A stretch of DNA of 64,000 nucleotides, taken from NCBI RefSeq assembly GCF_009604405.1, contig NZ_WEGK01000006.1, positions 186,001-250,000 of the forward strand, written 5' to 3'. The position numbers were made by a program, and so were the translations under genes. This document shows, one piece after another, positions 54,792 to 64,000 of the stretch (the stretch's first letter is position 1; each line of letters begins with the position of its first letter). Origin of the DNA: Nocardia macrotermitis (GTDB lineage: Bacteria > Actinomycetota > Actinomycetes > Mycobacteriales > Mycobacteriaceae). Under the pieces are notes generated by a model. That model was not told the DNA's origin. It made no database searches and saw nothing but the letters and a program-made list of their open reading frames with translations.

Positions 54792-56776
54792 ACACCGGCA
54801 AACACAGCGAGCTGGCCAACCATGCATGGAAGGTCGCCGACCTGCTGCGCGGCGACTACAAGCAGTCCGATTACGGCAAGGTTATTCTGCCGTTCACGGT
54901 GCTGCGGCGGCTCGAATGTGTGCTGGCCCCGACGCGGGACGCGGTGGTGGCGCGCAACGCGGCGCTGAAAGATCTCAACGTCGACAAGCGCGAGTTGCTG
55001 TGTCAGGCCGCCGAGGCGAGGTTCTACAACACCACCGATCTGACATTGAAGAAGATCGCCGACGACGCCAAGCAGGCCCGGGCGAATCTGGAGGCGTACG
55101 TAAAAGCGTTCTCCGCGAACGCGTTCGAGGTACTCGAGAAGTACGAATTCACCCAGCAGATCCGCAAGCTCGACGCGGCCGGGTTGCTCTATCAGGTGTT
55201 ATCAAGGTTCGCTGACCTCGATATGCGGCCGGAGGTGGTATCGAACCATCAGATGGGCTACATCTTCGAGGATCTGATCCGGCGTTTCTCGGAACAGTCG
55301 AACGAGACCGCAGGTGAGCACTTCACACCCCGTGAGGTCATCGAACTGATGGTGAATCTGCTGATCGCACCGGACGCGGACCTGCTGTCACAGGCGGGCA
55401 AAGTGCGGCGCATCCTCGATCCGGCCTGCGGTACGGGCGGCATGCTCACCTCCGCCGAGGCACATATCACCGCACTGAATCCCAAGGCGACAGTCGAGTT
55501 GAACGGACAGGAGCTGAATCCGGAGTCTTACGCGATCTGCAAGTCCGACTTGATGATCAAGGGCGAGGACGCCGACAACATCGTGCTCGCCAACTCTCTC
55601 GGGGACGACGACGGGCACAAGGGCCAGAAGTTCCACTACATGCTCTCCAACCCGCCATTCGGTGTGGAATGGAAGAAGATCAAGGACGACGTCGAATGGG
55701 AGGCCGAGCATCTGGGTGACTCCGGCCGGTACGGCGCCGGCCTGCCGCGCATCAACGACGGGTCGCTCCTGTTCCTGCAGCACATGATCTCGAAAATGCG
55801 CCCGGTATCCGATGGCGGTAGCCGGATCGCGATCGTCTTCAACGGCTCCCCGCTGTTCACCGGCGCCGCCGAGTCCGGCGAGTCGAACATCCGCCGCTGG
55901 ATCATCGAGAACGACTGGCTGGAAGCCGTTGTCGCGCTACCGGATCAGCTGTTCTACAACACCGGCATCTCCACGTACTTCTGGATCCTGACCAACCGCA
56001 AGTCGCCCGAACACGAGGGCAAGGTGTTGCTGCTGGATGCCCGCGACTACTGGGTGAAGATGCGAAAATCGCTGGGCGACAAGCGCAAGCAGATCAGCGA
56101 GAGTCAGATCGAGGAGATCACCCGCCTGTACGGCGACGCGACCGCGATCGCGGCAGATCCGGCGCACCCGTTGCACGGCAAGGTGAAGATCTTCGCCAAC
56201 GACGACTTCGGTTACCGGCGCATCACCGTCGAACGCCCCCTGAAGCTGCGGTTCGAACTGACCGCAGAGGGCCTGGACAAACTGGCGGGCTCGGCGCCGG
56301 TCCGCAAACTATACGGCGATTCCGATGCATTCACCCGCCTGCTCGCCCCGCTGATCGGCCAGACCTGGAAGGCGAAGGCCGACGCCATCAGCGCCCTGCG
56401 CGACGCGGTCGTCGCCACCGGCGAAACCTGGCCCAGCGGAACCCCGTTCGCGAAGATCTTCCGCGACGCCGTCGGCTTCCGCGACTCGGACGGCGAAGTG
56501 CAGCTGATCAAGGGCGCCCCCGAACCCGACCCGGAGCTGCGTGACTACGAGAACGTTCCGCTCGCCGAAGACGTGAACGAGTACCTGACTCGCGAAGTCC
56601 TACCGCACGTCCCCGACGCCTGGATCGATCACGCGAAAACCAAAGTGGGGTACGAGATCCCGTTCACCCGGCACTTCTACGTGTACACGCCACCCCGGCC
56701 ATTGGCGGAGATCGACGCGGAGTTGAAGGCGTTGGAGGCGGAGATTCAGGAGCTGTTGGGGGAGGTGACGCGGTGA
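54788..56776 (+). CDS. hsdM: Type I restriction-modification methylase HsdM
   Basis: A 662-residue N6-adenine methyltransferase subunit of a type I system. The N-terminal helical domain (NHAWKVADLLRGDYKQSDYG) is typical of HsdM. Motif I DPACGTGG is at Asp211 and motif IV NPPF at Asn288, both intact. A long C-terminal region ends near the HsdS-contacting helices. The GTG start overlaps the upstream stop (GTGA) and has GAGGAGGT six bases before it, a strong site. It is longer than the roughly 500-residue EcoKI HsdM but fits the larger actinobacterial forms. It needs HsdS to choose the target. Confidence 0.95.
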   Translation: MNTGKHSELANHAWKVADLLRGDYKQSDYGKVILPFTVLRRLECVLAPTRDAVVARNAALKDLNVDKRELLCQAAEARFYNTTDLTLKKIADDAKQARANLEAYVKAFSANAFEVLEKYEFTQQIRKLDAAGLLYQVLSRFADLDMRPEVVSNHQMGYIFEDLIRRFSEQSNETAGEHFTPREVIELMVNLLIAPDADLLSQAGKVRRILDPACGTGGMLTSAEAHITALNPKATVELNGQELNPESYAICKSDLMIKGEDADNIVLANSLGDDDGHKGQKFHYMLSNPPFGVEWKKIKDDVEWEAEHLGDSGRYGAGLPRINDGSLLFLQHMISKMRPVSDGGSRIAIVFNGSPLFTGAAESGESNIRRWIIENDWLEAVVALPDQLFYNTGISTYFWILTNRKSPEHEGKVLLLDARDYWVKMRKSLGDKRKQISESQIEEITRLYGDATAIAADPAHPLHGKVKIFANDDFGYRRITVERPLKLRFELTAEGLDKLAGSAPVRKLYGDSDAFTRLLAPLIGQTWKAKADAISALRDAVVATGETWPSGTPFAKIFRDAVGFRDSDGEVQLIKGAPEPDPELRDYENVPLAEDVNEYLTREVLPHVPDAWIDHAKTKVGYEIPFTRHFYVYTPPRPLAEIDAELKALEAEIQELLGEVTR

Positions 56777-58011
56777 CGCTGATGCGGGCAAAGTATCTGT
56801 ATCAATTGATCGATAGACGTGCGGGATCGGATCAGCCTCCGCTATTGGCAGTCTCAATTCACCACGGGGTTGTTCCACGGGAATCGCTGACCAATGATCT
56901 CCCTCGTGCTGAAGATCTGAGCAGCTATAAGTTGTGCAATATCGGTGACATTGTTCTGAACCGAATGCGCGCGTTCCAGGGAGCCATTGGAATCAGTCCT
57001 ATGCATGGAATTGTCAGCCCTGACTATATAGTGCTTCGCCCGGATGCTGATGTGGATGCTCGATACCTGCATCATCTGTTTCGCTCAAGCTGGTTCGTCG
57101 GAGAGATGGTTTCCCGACTGCGGGGTATCGGCAACACGGAGAGTGGAGCGGTTCGGACGCCGAGGATTAATGCCGACGATCTTGGCGACATTGCTGTAGA
57201 ACTCCCTCCGCTGGAGGAGCAGCGCCGCATCGCCGACTTCCTCGACGTCGAGACCTCCCGAATCGACCGTCTCTGCCGCCTGCAGATCAGCGCGTTTTCT
57301 GTGCTTTCAGAACGTGAGTCGGCTCTGAGGGATCTGGCGATCGACGAGCTGTTGAATTCTGCGCCACCGGTAGAACTTCGCCGTTATGTGCGGTCGGTTG
57401 ATCAAGGCTCAAGCCCACAGTGTGACGCGATACCTGCGGAGATCGGAGAGTGGGGGATTCTTAAGGTCAGCTGTTTGCGTCCCGGGGTCTTCGATCCGAC
57501 CCAGAATAAACGGATTCCTGACGATCTGGTCGTCGATGCGACTAGCGAGGTCAAGAAGGGTGACCTTCTGATTACCCGTGCCAACACCCCACTGCTCGTC
57601 GGGTCGACGGCAGTCGTAGGCGACGTGCGTCCTGGGCTCCTGCTCTCAGACAAGATCTTCCGAGTTCGTCTTGATAGCGGCCTTGATCCAAAATTCGTTG
57701 CCGAGGTCGCCGCTGGCAGCCGAATTCGAGCCTTGTGTGGAGCTTCGTCGAACGGTGCATCTCAGTCAATGGCGAACATTCGGTTCGAGGAGGTCAAGGC
57801 CTGGCCTATTCCGCAGGTAGGGCTCACCAAACAGCAAGACTTTGTCCGCCGCATGATTCGGGGACGCGAGGAGATTAGTCGTTTAAAATCGGCAATCGAC
57901 CGCCAACTCGCTCTCCTTGCCGAGCGCCGGCAGGCGCTCATCACCGCCGCCGTGACCGGTCAATTCGATGTCACCACCGCCTCCGGGCGAAATCTAACCC
58001 AGGGGGTTTAA
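56773..58011 (+). CDS. hsdS: Type I specificity subunit HsdS
   Basis: A 412-residue DNA-recognition subunit with the usual TRD1 - conserved helix - TRD2 - conserved helix order. Helix 1 (LPPLEEQRRIADFLDVETSRID) is near residues 147-170 and helix 2 (LLAERRQALITAAVTGQFDV) near 378-398. Each TRD reads half of a bipartite target; the target itself cannot be predicted. TRD DNA has visibly lower GC than hsdM and hsdR, as expected for exchanged recognition domains. It overlaps hsdM by 4 bases (GTGA) and is followed by hsdR after 5 bases. Confidence 0.93.
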   Translation: MTLMRAKYLYQLIDRRAGSDQPPLLAVSIHHGVVPRESLTNDLPRAEDLSSYKLCNIGDIVLNRMRAFQGAIGISPMHGIVSPDYIVLRPDADVDARYLHHLFRSSWFVGEMVSRLRGIGNTESGAVRTPRINADDLGDIAVELPPLEEQRRIADFLDVETSRIDRLCRLQISAFSVLSERESALRDLAIDELLNSAPPVELRRYVRSVDQGSSPQCDAIPAEIGEWGILKVSCLRPGVFDPTQNKRIPDDLVVDATSEVKKGDLLITRANTPLLVGSTAVVGDVRPGLLLSDKIFRVRLDSGLDPKFVAEVAAGSRIRALCGASSNGASQSMANIRFEEVKAWPIPQVGLTKQQDFVRRMIRGREEISRLKSAIDRQLALLAERRQALITAAVTGQFDVTTASGRNLTQGV

Positions 58012-58016
58012 CATCC

Positions 58017-61000
58017 ATGTCGATCTACGACGAGAACACGTTCCGAGAGGCCATCGTTACCTCGATGGTGGAAGACGGCGGCTGGCGGGAGGGGAATCCG
58101 CACGAGTACAACACCCAACTCGGGCTGGATATGGGCGAGCTGCTGGAATTCCTTGGGAGGACGCAACAGCAGGAGTGGGAAGAACTGGTCGCCGCGTACG
58201 GCGGTCAGGGTGAGGCGCAGCGGGGGTTCTCGAGGCGGCTCGGACAGGAGTTGGCCAGTAAGGGACTGATCACGGTGTTGCGGAAGGGAGTGAAGGATCA
58301 GGGGACGCTGATCCGGCTCGCCTACTTCAAGCCGAACCTGGTCGGTTCCGAGGAGGTGATGGAACGGTATCGAGCCAATCGGCTGACCGTGGTGCGGGAG
58401 CTGCTGTGCACCACCAAGCCGACCGCTTCCCGGCCGCGACTGGATCTGACACTGCTGCTCAACGGGATTCCGGTCGCCACCGCCGAGCTGAAGAACCCGC
58501 TGACACGGCAGGACGTGGAACGCGCGAAGAAGCAGTACCGGGAGGACCGGGATCCGACCGAGCTGATCTTCAAGCACCGGGTGATCGCCAACTTCGCCGT
58601 CGATCCGAATCTGGTGTTCGTCACCACCCAGCTGCGCGGTGCGAAAACGGTGTTCCTGCCGTTCAATACGGGATCGGAAGGCCCGGGTGAAAAGGGGGGC
58701 AAGGGCAACCCGCCGGCCAGCGAGCCCGGCAAGCACGCCACAGCCTACCTGTGGGAGCGGGTATGGCAGCGTGACGCCTGGTTGGACCTGCTGGAGCGGT
58801 TCGTACACACCGCCGAGCGCAAGGGCCCGGGTGGAAAGGCGGTGCGCTCCACCATTTTCCCGCGTTATCACCAGTGGGATGTGGTGAAGAAGCTGACCGC
58901 GCACGCCGCCACCCACGGCGCCGGACACAACTATCTAGTGATGGCGTCCGCGGGTTCTGGGAAGTCGAATACCATCGGCTGGCTGGCGCACCGGCTCAGC
59001 GACCTGCACACCGCGCAGCTCGAACAGCTCGACCCCGAGGCTCGTGCCGCGGGATTGAAGCCCGGCATACCGGTCTTCGACAAGATCATCATCATCACGG
59101 ACCGCCGCAACCTGGACTCCCAGCTCCGCGACACTGTTGGCGGATTCGAACAGGTCCAGGGCCTGCTGGTCCCGATCGACGACAAACATGGCGCCAAGTC
59201 GCCGCAGCTCGCCAAGGCCCTCAACTCCGCCTCCGGCAAGATCATCACCGTCACCCTGCACACCTTCCCGGCGCTGCTGGACTATCTGCGCCGCGAACAG
59301 ATCGCACTGGCGGAGGGGCGGTACGCGATCATCGTCGACGAGGCGCACTCCTCACAATCCGGAGACGCCGCGGCGGATGTGAAGACCGCGCTACGGGACC
59401 TCGGTCTGGATGCCGACGACGACGATATCGGAGCCACCGAGATCACCGTCGACGATCGCCTGCGAGCCAAGGCCGCCGCCCGGGGCAGGGCGGACAACAT
59501 CTCCTATTTCGCGTTCACGGCCACCCCGAAGGCCAAGACACTGGAGAACTTCGGCACTCCCGACCCGGACAGCACCCCGGAGAAACGGAAATACCGTGCG
59601 TTCCACACGTATTCGATGCGCCAGGCGATCGAGGAAGGATTCATTCTCGACCCGCTGCGCAACTACGTCACCTTCAAGGCCTACTACCGGCTGGTGAACA
59701 ACAATGCCGATGACGTGGAGGTGCCAGAAGGCAAGGGCAGCAACCTGCTTGGGCAGACCGCGACCATGCACTCGTCATCGGTGGCCGCGCACGCTCGCGA
59801 AATCGTCGAACACTTCGTCGCCCATACCCACGGCCGGATCGGCGGGCGCGCGAAAGCCATGGTGGTCACAGGATCACGGCGCAGCGCCGTCGACATGTGC
59901 CGGGCCATCCGGCAATATATCGCCGAGACCGGCTACGGCAAGAGGTTCCCGGATCTCGGTGTGCTGGTGGCATTCTCCGGTTCCATCGAAATCGATGGTG
60001 TGGAGACCAGCGAGGTCAAGGAGAACGGTGGCCTCAAGGAGTCCGCGCTGCCCAAAGCATTCGCGTACACCCGGGCCGACGATCGCGCCACTAGGTCCGG
60101 TGGTAACGGTCAGCCGGAATACCGGATCCTGGTCGTCGCCGAGAAGTACCAGACCGGCTTCGACGAGCCGCTGCTCACCTCCATGTACGTGAACAAGACG
60201 CTGGACGGCATCGCCGCCGTGCAGACCCTGTCCCGGCTCAACCGAACCCGGGACGGCAAAACACAGGGCGACCTGGTGGTGCTCGACTTCGTCAACGACG
60301 CCGAGAAGATCCGCGAAGCCTTCGTCCCCTACTACGAGGACGCCTTTACCCTCGCCACCGACCCCAACCTGCTCTACACCGCGCAGGACCGGGTGCGGTC
60401 CGCGCCCATCCTGGTTGATCAGGAAATGCAGGAGTTCGCGGCCGCGTATCTGGATGCAGAACAAGCGGCCGCCGGGTCGCCTGCCAAGTGGGCGCAACTG
60501 CACGCCGAGCTGTACCGGCACCTCGAGCCCGCCGTCCAACGGTTCCGGGAACTGCTGGAAAGCGACGACGAGCACGAAGCCGAGGTCGCCGAGACCTTCC
60601 GCGGCGCCCTGACCGACTACGTGCGCAAATACGCCTTCCTCGCCCAGATCGTGCCTTACCAGGACCCTGACCTGGAGCAGCTCTACTTGTACGGTCGGCA
60701 TCTGCTCAATAGGTTGCCGCGCCGCGCCGACGGCGGCGTCGACCTCGGCGATATCGACCTGAGCCACCTCCGGCTGGACAAGACCGGCGAATACAACCTC
60801 AGCCTTTCCCCGGATGGTGCGCAGGAATTGCCTGGTTTCAGCGATGACGCCGGCGCCGCCAAGGATCCCGAGAAGTCGCTGCTGTCGGCATTGGTCGACC
60901 GATTCAACGAACAGCACGGCACAAACTTCGCCGAAGGTGACGTCGCCGCCCAGTTCTACGAAGCGGTCGATGAACCCGCGGTGGAGGACGCCGCCCTCTC

Positions 61001-61196
61001 CAACAACAAGGAAGATTTCGGCATCGTCTTCGACAAGGTGTTCAAGGACAAGATCGTCAAGCATTTCAACACCCAGACCGATCTCGGCAAGCGCTACTTC
61101 CACCCCGACCAGCAGTTCCGCAAGGACCTGGACCGACAGGCGCGCACCGCGGCATATCGGTTGATTCGCCGACGGCACGGGCTGCCGGAACTGTAA
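58017..61196 (+). CDS. hsdR: Type I restriction endonuclease HsdR
   Basis: A 1059-residue motor and nuclease subunit. The N-terminal PD-(D/E)XK core has Asp143 and Glu157-x-Lys159 (AELKN). The superfamily 2 translocase follows with Walker A SAGSGKS (Lys316) and DEAH (Asp441, VDEAHSSQSG), then helicase motifs TATPKAKT and QTGFDEPLL and a C-terminal helical domain for complex assembly. Every catalytic residue looks intact and length is normal for the family, so the R-M system is probably active. AGGGGG in the end of hsdS can serve as ribosome-binding site. An 82-base gap separates it from the kinase gene. Confidence 0.95.
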   Translation: MSIYDENTFREAIVTSMVEDGGWREGNPHEYNTQLGLDMGELLEFLGRTQQQEWEELVAAYGGQGEAQRGFSRRLGQELASKGLITVLRKGVKDQGTLIRLAYFKPNLVGSEEVMERYRANRLTVVRELLCTTKPTASRPRLDLTLLLNGIPVATAELKNPLTRQDVERAKKQYREDRDPTELIFKHRVIANFAVDPNLVFVTTQLRGAKTVFLPFNTGSEGPGEKGGKGNPPASEPGKHATAYLWERVWQRDAWLDLLERFVHTAERKGPGGKAVRSTIFPRYHQWDVVKKLTAHAATHGAGHNYLVMASAGSGKSNTIGWLAHRLSDLHTAQLEQLDPEARAAGLKPGIPVFDKIIIITDRRNLDSQLRDTVGGFEQVQGLLVPIDDKHGAKSPQLAKALNSASGKIITVTLHTFPALLDYLRREQIALAEGRYAIIVDEAHSSQSGDAAADVKTALRDLGLDADDDDIGATEITVDDRLRAKAAARGRADNISYFAFTATPKAKTLENFGTPDPDSTPEKRKYRAFHTYSMRQAIEEGFILDPLRNYVTFKAYYRLVNNNADDVEVPEGKGSNLLGQTATMHSSSVAAHAREIVEHFVAHTHGRIGGRAKAMVVTGSRRSAVDMCRAIRQYIAETGYGKRFPDLGVLVAFSGSIEIDGVETSEVKENGGLKESALPKAFAYTRADDRATRSGGNGQPEYRILVVAEKYQTGFDEPLLTSMYVNKTLDGIAAVQTLSRLNRTRDGKTQGDLVVLDFVNDAEKIREAFVPYYEDAFTLATDPNLLYTAQDRVRSAPILVDQEMQEFAAAYLDAEQAAAGSPAKWAQLHAELYRHLEPAVQRFRELLESDDEHEAEVAETFRGALTDYVRKYAFLAQIVPYQDPDLEQLYLYGRHLLNRLPRRADGGVDLGDIDLSHLRLDKTGEYNLSLSPDGAQELPGFSDDAGAAKDPEKSLLSALVDRFNEQHGTNFAEGDVAAQFYEAVDEPAVEDAALSNNKEDFGIVFDKVFKDKIVKHFNTQTDLGKRYFHPDQQFRKDLDRQARTAAYRLIRRRHGLPEL

Positions 61197-61278
61197 TCGC
61201 CCCTTCCGGTGGCACGTATCCGGGCATGTACGCGATACTTCAAGCCGGACCGGAAGCGGGAAGGGCAAGGGGGACGCG

Positions 61279-62844
61279 GTGCGGCCACCGGATATCGGCG
61301 AACGCTACGACCTGATCGAGGAGATCGGATCGGGTGGGATGGGTGCGGTCTGGCGGGGCTACGACACGGTGCTCGACCGGCCGATCGCCGTCAAAATGAT
61401 CCGGCTGCCAGAACAGCCGACCGGTAGCGAGGCTGCCGAAATCGCCGAACGGTTCCGGCGGGAAGCACGGATTACCGCACAGATCCTGCACCACGGGGTG
61501 CCCCAGGTCTACGACGCACTGCTGAAGGCCGATCTCACGCAGGTCTACCTCGTGATGGAGCTGGTCGAGGGGGCCACCACGCTGCGGGAATACATAGATC
61601 CGCACGCTCCGTTACCCGTCGCCTGGGTGGCATCGGTCGCCGCCCAAATTGCCACCGCACTGTCGTACGCCCATGCCGTGCCGGTCGTGCACCGCGATCT
61701 CAAGCCGGACAACATCCTGGTGACACCGGACGGCACGGTGAAGATCATCGACTTCGGAATCGCGGCTTTGCTGACCCCGGGCACACCCCGGCTGACCAAA
61801 CTCGGTGGGTGGGTCGGCACCTGCCAATACATGGCACCAGAACAGGGCGCCGGCGCTCGGCCCACCCCACGCGCCGATCTGTACGCACTCGGCTGCATCG
61901 TGTATGAAATGCTCAGCGGCTACGCGCTATTCGATGGGATCGACGCGAAGGTCCTGCACGACCATGCGTTCACCCCGCCGACCCCGCCGCGAAATATCCG
62001 TGCCGATGTTCCGGACGAACTCGACGAGCTGGTCATGGAGCTTCTGGCAAAGGAGCCCGAACAACGTCCGGTTGACGCCGCCACCGTGTACGAACGGTTG
62101 TTTCCGCTGTTGCCTCCGCCCGGCAGCCCGATGCCGCCGAGCGACGGATATCTACCGGAACGCCCCGACCCCACACGGATTTTCCGACAGCCGAACGCCC
62201 CACTGCGACCAGACCGCGTGACGCCCGCCGTTCGATTCCCCGGCGCGACACCCGCAACGGTGCCGATCGACGCCGCAGTGCTCAACGAGCGAATCGAGCA
62301 GCTCCAGAAGGAGTACCTCGAACTCATCGACCAAGGCCGCTGCGTGCAGGCGGCGGACCGTCTGAGCAGCGTCATCGAAGCCGCAGTGCAGGTGCATGGC
62401 GTCGATAGCCGACCGGTGCTCGACCTCCGATTCGATGTCGCTCTCGCGAATCTGGCCGGCGGCGAATTCCGCAAAGCCCAACCGGAATTCGATGCGCTGG
62501 CCCCGGCGTTCGCCAAACTGTCCGGATTCTCCGACGAATCGGCACTGCAATGTCGGCGGCACGCAGCCGAATGCCGATTCGAACTCGGCGCGGGGACCGA
62601 GGCATTGTCCGGGATGCAGGCCGTACTCACCGACGTGCGGGCTGTTCACAGTGACGGCAGCATGCTGGTTCTCGAAATCCGCCAGGCGCTCGGCACCCTC
62701 TTGGCCGCCATGGGCCGGAGCGCCGAGGCTCGCACAACCTTGAACGACCTGTACAGCGACCTGGTAATGCTTCGCAGCACCGACGATGACCTGACTGCAG
62801 AAGTGGCGGATGCGCTGGAGCGCCTCCCGGTAGAGGAAGCTTAG
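61279..62844 (+). CDS. Soluble Ser/Thr protein kinase with TPR-like C-terminus
   Basis: A 521-residue Hanks-type kinase. Visible are the Gly loop GSGGMGAVW (residues 17-25), the ATP-binding Lys in IAVKMI near 39, HRDLKPDN with catalytic Asp140, DFG near 158, and APEQ near 183. Residues 280-330 are a Pro-rich linker. Residues about 335-520 are helical repeats resembling TPRs, likely for partner binding. No membrane helix follows, unlike PknB-type receptors. GTG 61279 has GGGGGA upstream. The gene follows hsdR in the same direction and precedes an AIPR gene; kinases of this type are known in several phage-defence systems, so regulation of or by the island is plausible. Confidence 0.88.
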   Translation: MRPPDIGERYDLIEEIGSGGMGAVWRGYDTVLDRPIAVKMIRLPEQPTGSEAAEIAERFRREARITAQILHHGVPQVYDALLKADLTQVYLVMELVEGATTLREYIDPHAPLPVAWVASVAAQIATALSYAHAVPVVHRDLKPDNILVTPDGTVKIIDFGIAALLTPGTPRLTKLGGWVGTCQYMAPEQGAGARPTPRADLYALGCIVYEMLSGYALFDGIDAKVLHDHAFTPPTPPRNIRADVPDELDELVMELLAKEPEQRPVDAATVYERLFPLLPPPGSPMPPSDGYLPERPDPTRIFRQPNAPLRPDRVTPAVRFPGATPATVPIDAAVLNERIEQLQKEYLELIDQGRCVQAADRLSSVIEAAVQVHGVDSRPVLDLRFDVALANLAGGEFRKAQPEFDALAPAFAKLSGFSDESALQCRRHAAECRFELGAGTEALSGMQAVLTDVRAVHSDGSMLVLEIRQALGTLLAAMGRSAEARTTLNDLYSDLVMLRSTDDDLTAEVADALERLPVEEA

Positions 62845-62933
62845 ATTGGCAGTGACGAACGCCCAAGGCGCGCTCGTCACGCGGGATATCATTCGGGTAA
62901 CGGCCAGACCAGGACGACCGCACGAGGGGGATC

Positions 62934-64000
62934 GTGACCACCGCACCGCCGCAGGTAGATCATGTACGGAAAGCCATCCATCGTGAGTCCGATGGCCTCG
63001 TCGACATGTCGGACGTTGAGACCAAAGACCCGCAGGTCGCCGAGCAGTGTTTCGTCTCCCGCGGTCTCGCGGCGCTGGCGGCTCGGATCCTCGTCGGGTG
63101 CGACGCCGCCACCGCAGCCTCCTATGTCATCGACGGCCGCGGAGACCACGGCATCGACGCCATCGCATTCGCCGATGGAACCCCGGACCTATACCTGATC
63201 CAGGCGAAGTGGAGCGACAGGGGAACCGCGGGCATCAAGGCCGCGCATGTTCGAGACCTCGTCGACGGTTTCCGGAAGATCGAGGACCAGAGTTTTACAC
63301 GCTTCAACACCCGGTTCCACGCCATGTCGGGTCGAGTGAAATCGCTGATCCAGAACCCGAAGGTTCAGGTTACCCTGGTTCTTGCGGTAATGGGCGACGG
63401 CTATGTTCACCCGGATGTTCAAGCCGAATTCGATGAGGCGGCTGATCATTTCAACAGTCATGGTCGGTTTGTCCATAAACGGGTCATATCGGCGTCGGAA
63501 TTCTGGGAGTTCGTCCGTGCCGACATGAGCCCCAGCCCTGTCCAGCTGGTATTGCCGATGTCCCGCTGGCTACCCTGGAATGGGCTCCCGGACTCCTATT
63601 TTGGCATCGTCTCGGTGGACTGCCTGGCAAAATGGTACGAGGAGTACGGAAATCGGTTGTTCGAGTCCAACGTCCGGAAGGCGCTCGGGCTGACCTCCGT
63701 CAATCAAGGCATGATCGAGACGCTGACCCAGGACCCGGAAAGCTTCTGGGCCAAGAACAACGGAATCACTATCCTGTGCTCGGACGCCGTACGGACCAGG
63801 CATTACGGAAGTCGCCTCCGTAATGACGAGCCTCTCGAACTGACGTTATCGGACGCGGCGGTCGTCAACGGCGCCCAAACTGTTCAGGCTGCCCATCGCG
63901 CCGCGCAGGAGAATTCTGAGCAGGTGGCTGAGGCCGATGTGATGGTCCGAGTCATCACGGTGCCGGCCGATATGAAGGATCTCGGCAAGACGATCACCCA
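62934..64000 (+). CDS. AIPR-family protein with N-terminal nuclease-like motif, 3' partial
   Basis: The frame opens at GTG 62934 (GAGGGGG four bases upstream) and runs out of the window after 355 complete codons. The C-terminal half matches the abortive-infection phage-resistance (AIPR, Pfam PF10592) pattern: RLFESNVRKALG near residue 240, SFWAKNNGITILC near 267, and VVNGAQTVQAA near 304. The N-terminal part has DHGIDAIAF and then LIQAKW (Gln90, Lys92), an Mrr-like PD-(D/E)XK arrangement. An 89-base gap separates it from the kinase gene. A phage-triggered nuclease or RNase role fits the family and the neighbourhood; it is not demonstrated here. Confidence 0.82.
   Translation, partial: MTTAPPQVDHVRKAIHRESDGLVDMSDVETKDPQVAEQCFVSRGLAALAARILVGCDAATAASYVIDGRGDHGIDAIAFADGTPDLYLIQAKWSDRGTAGIKAAHVRDLVDGFRKIEDQSFTRFNTRFHAMSGRVKSLIQNPKVQVTLVLAVMGDGYVHPDVQAEFDEAADHFNSHGRFVHKRVISASEFWEFVRADMSPSPVQLVLPMSRWLPWNGLPDSYFGIVSVDCLAKWYEEYGNRLFESNVRKALGLTSVNQGMIETLTQDPESFWAKNNGITILCSDAVRTRHYGSRLRNDEPLELTLSDAAVVNGAQTVQAAHRAAQENSEQVAEADVMVRVITVPADMKDLGKTIT

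Overview
The window is GC-rich DNA with GTG/ATG starts, Shine-Dalgarno-led tightly coupled genes, an MmpL transporter, an L,D-transpeptidase lipoprotein and large type I polyketide synthases (PKS). This fits a mycolic-acid actinomycete, most plausibly Nocardia; the genus is an inference. The first and last genes are cut by the window ends.

Region 1 (1-7940) is a small, unusual biosynthetic cluster. An MFS exporter and a PaaK-like adenylate-forming enzyme read forward and converge on a six-gene reverse operon: PaaK-like enzyme, alpha/alpha-toroid (terpene-cyclase or prenyltransferase-like) protein, tautomerase with Pro after Met1, acyl carrier protein, N-terminally short adenylate-forming enzyme and SDR reductase. 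Three adenylating enzymes and one carrier protein occur with no ketosynthase or condensation domain. The cluster abuts gene-poor DNA with a transposase remnant and then the 3' end of tRNA-Lys (8703-8775), so it may be an island.

Region 2 (8986-42850) carries an L,D-transpeptidase, then a PKS locus. A discrete acyltransferase and an MmpL transporter diverge from PKS 1 (fully reducing KS-AT-DH-ER-KR-ACP), a type II thioesterase, PKS 2 (KSQ-AT-ACP loading module plus a fully reducing methylmalonyl module) and PKS 3 (KS-AT-KR-ACP, then KS-AT-DH-KR-ACP with a malonyl-type AT). By collinearity, PKS 2 and 3 would make a propionate-primed tetraketide, a 5-hydroxy-4,6-dimethylnon-2-enoyl thioester. 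No integrated thioesterase is present. A two-repeat protein of unknown function ends tail to tail with PKS 3.

Region 3 (43170-48759) has a PAS-GGDEF protein, a tandem-repeat block, and two paralogous AAA ATPases with nuclease-like C-termini. Each ATPase gene is preceded by its own AT-rich array of three iterons. A terminator and a fragment of an MFS gene follow.

Region 4 (48760-64000) looks like a defence island: a frameshifted UvrD-type helicase and a TIGR04141/DUF6119 protein on the reverse strand, then a forward series of HTH-methylase-TRD fusion, HsdM, HsdS, HsdR, a Ser/Thr kinase with TPR-like repeats, and an AIPR protein with an N-terminal nuclease-like motif. The coupling of a regulator-like methylase, a complete type I restriction system, a kinase and an AIPR protein is the strongest candidate here for an undescribed system.
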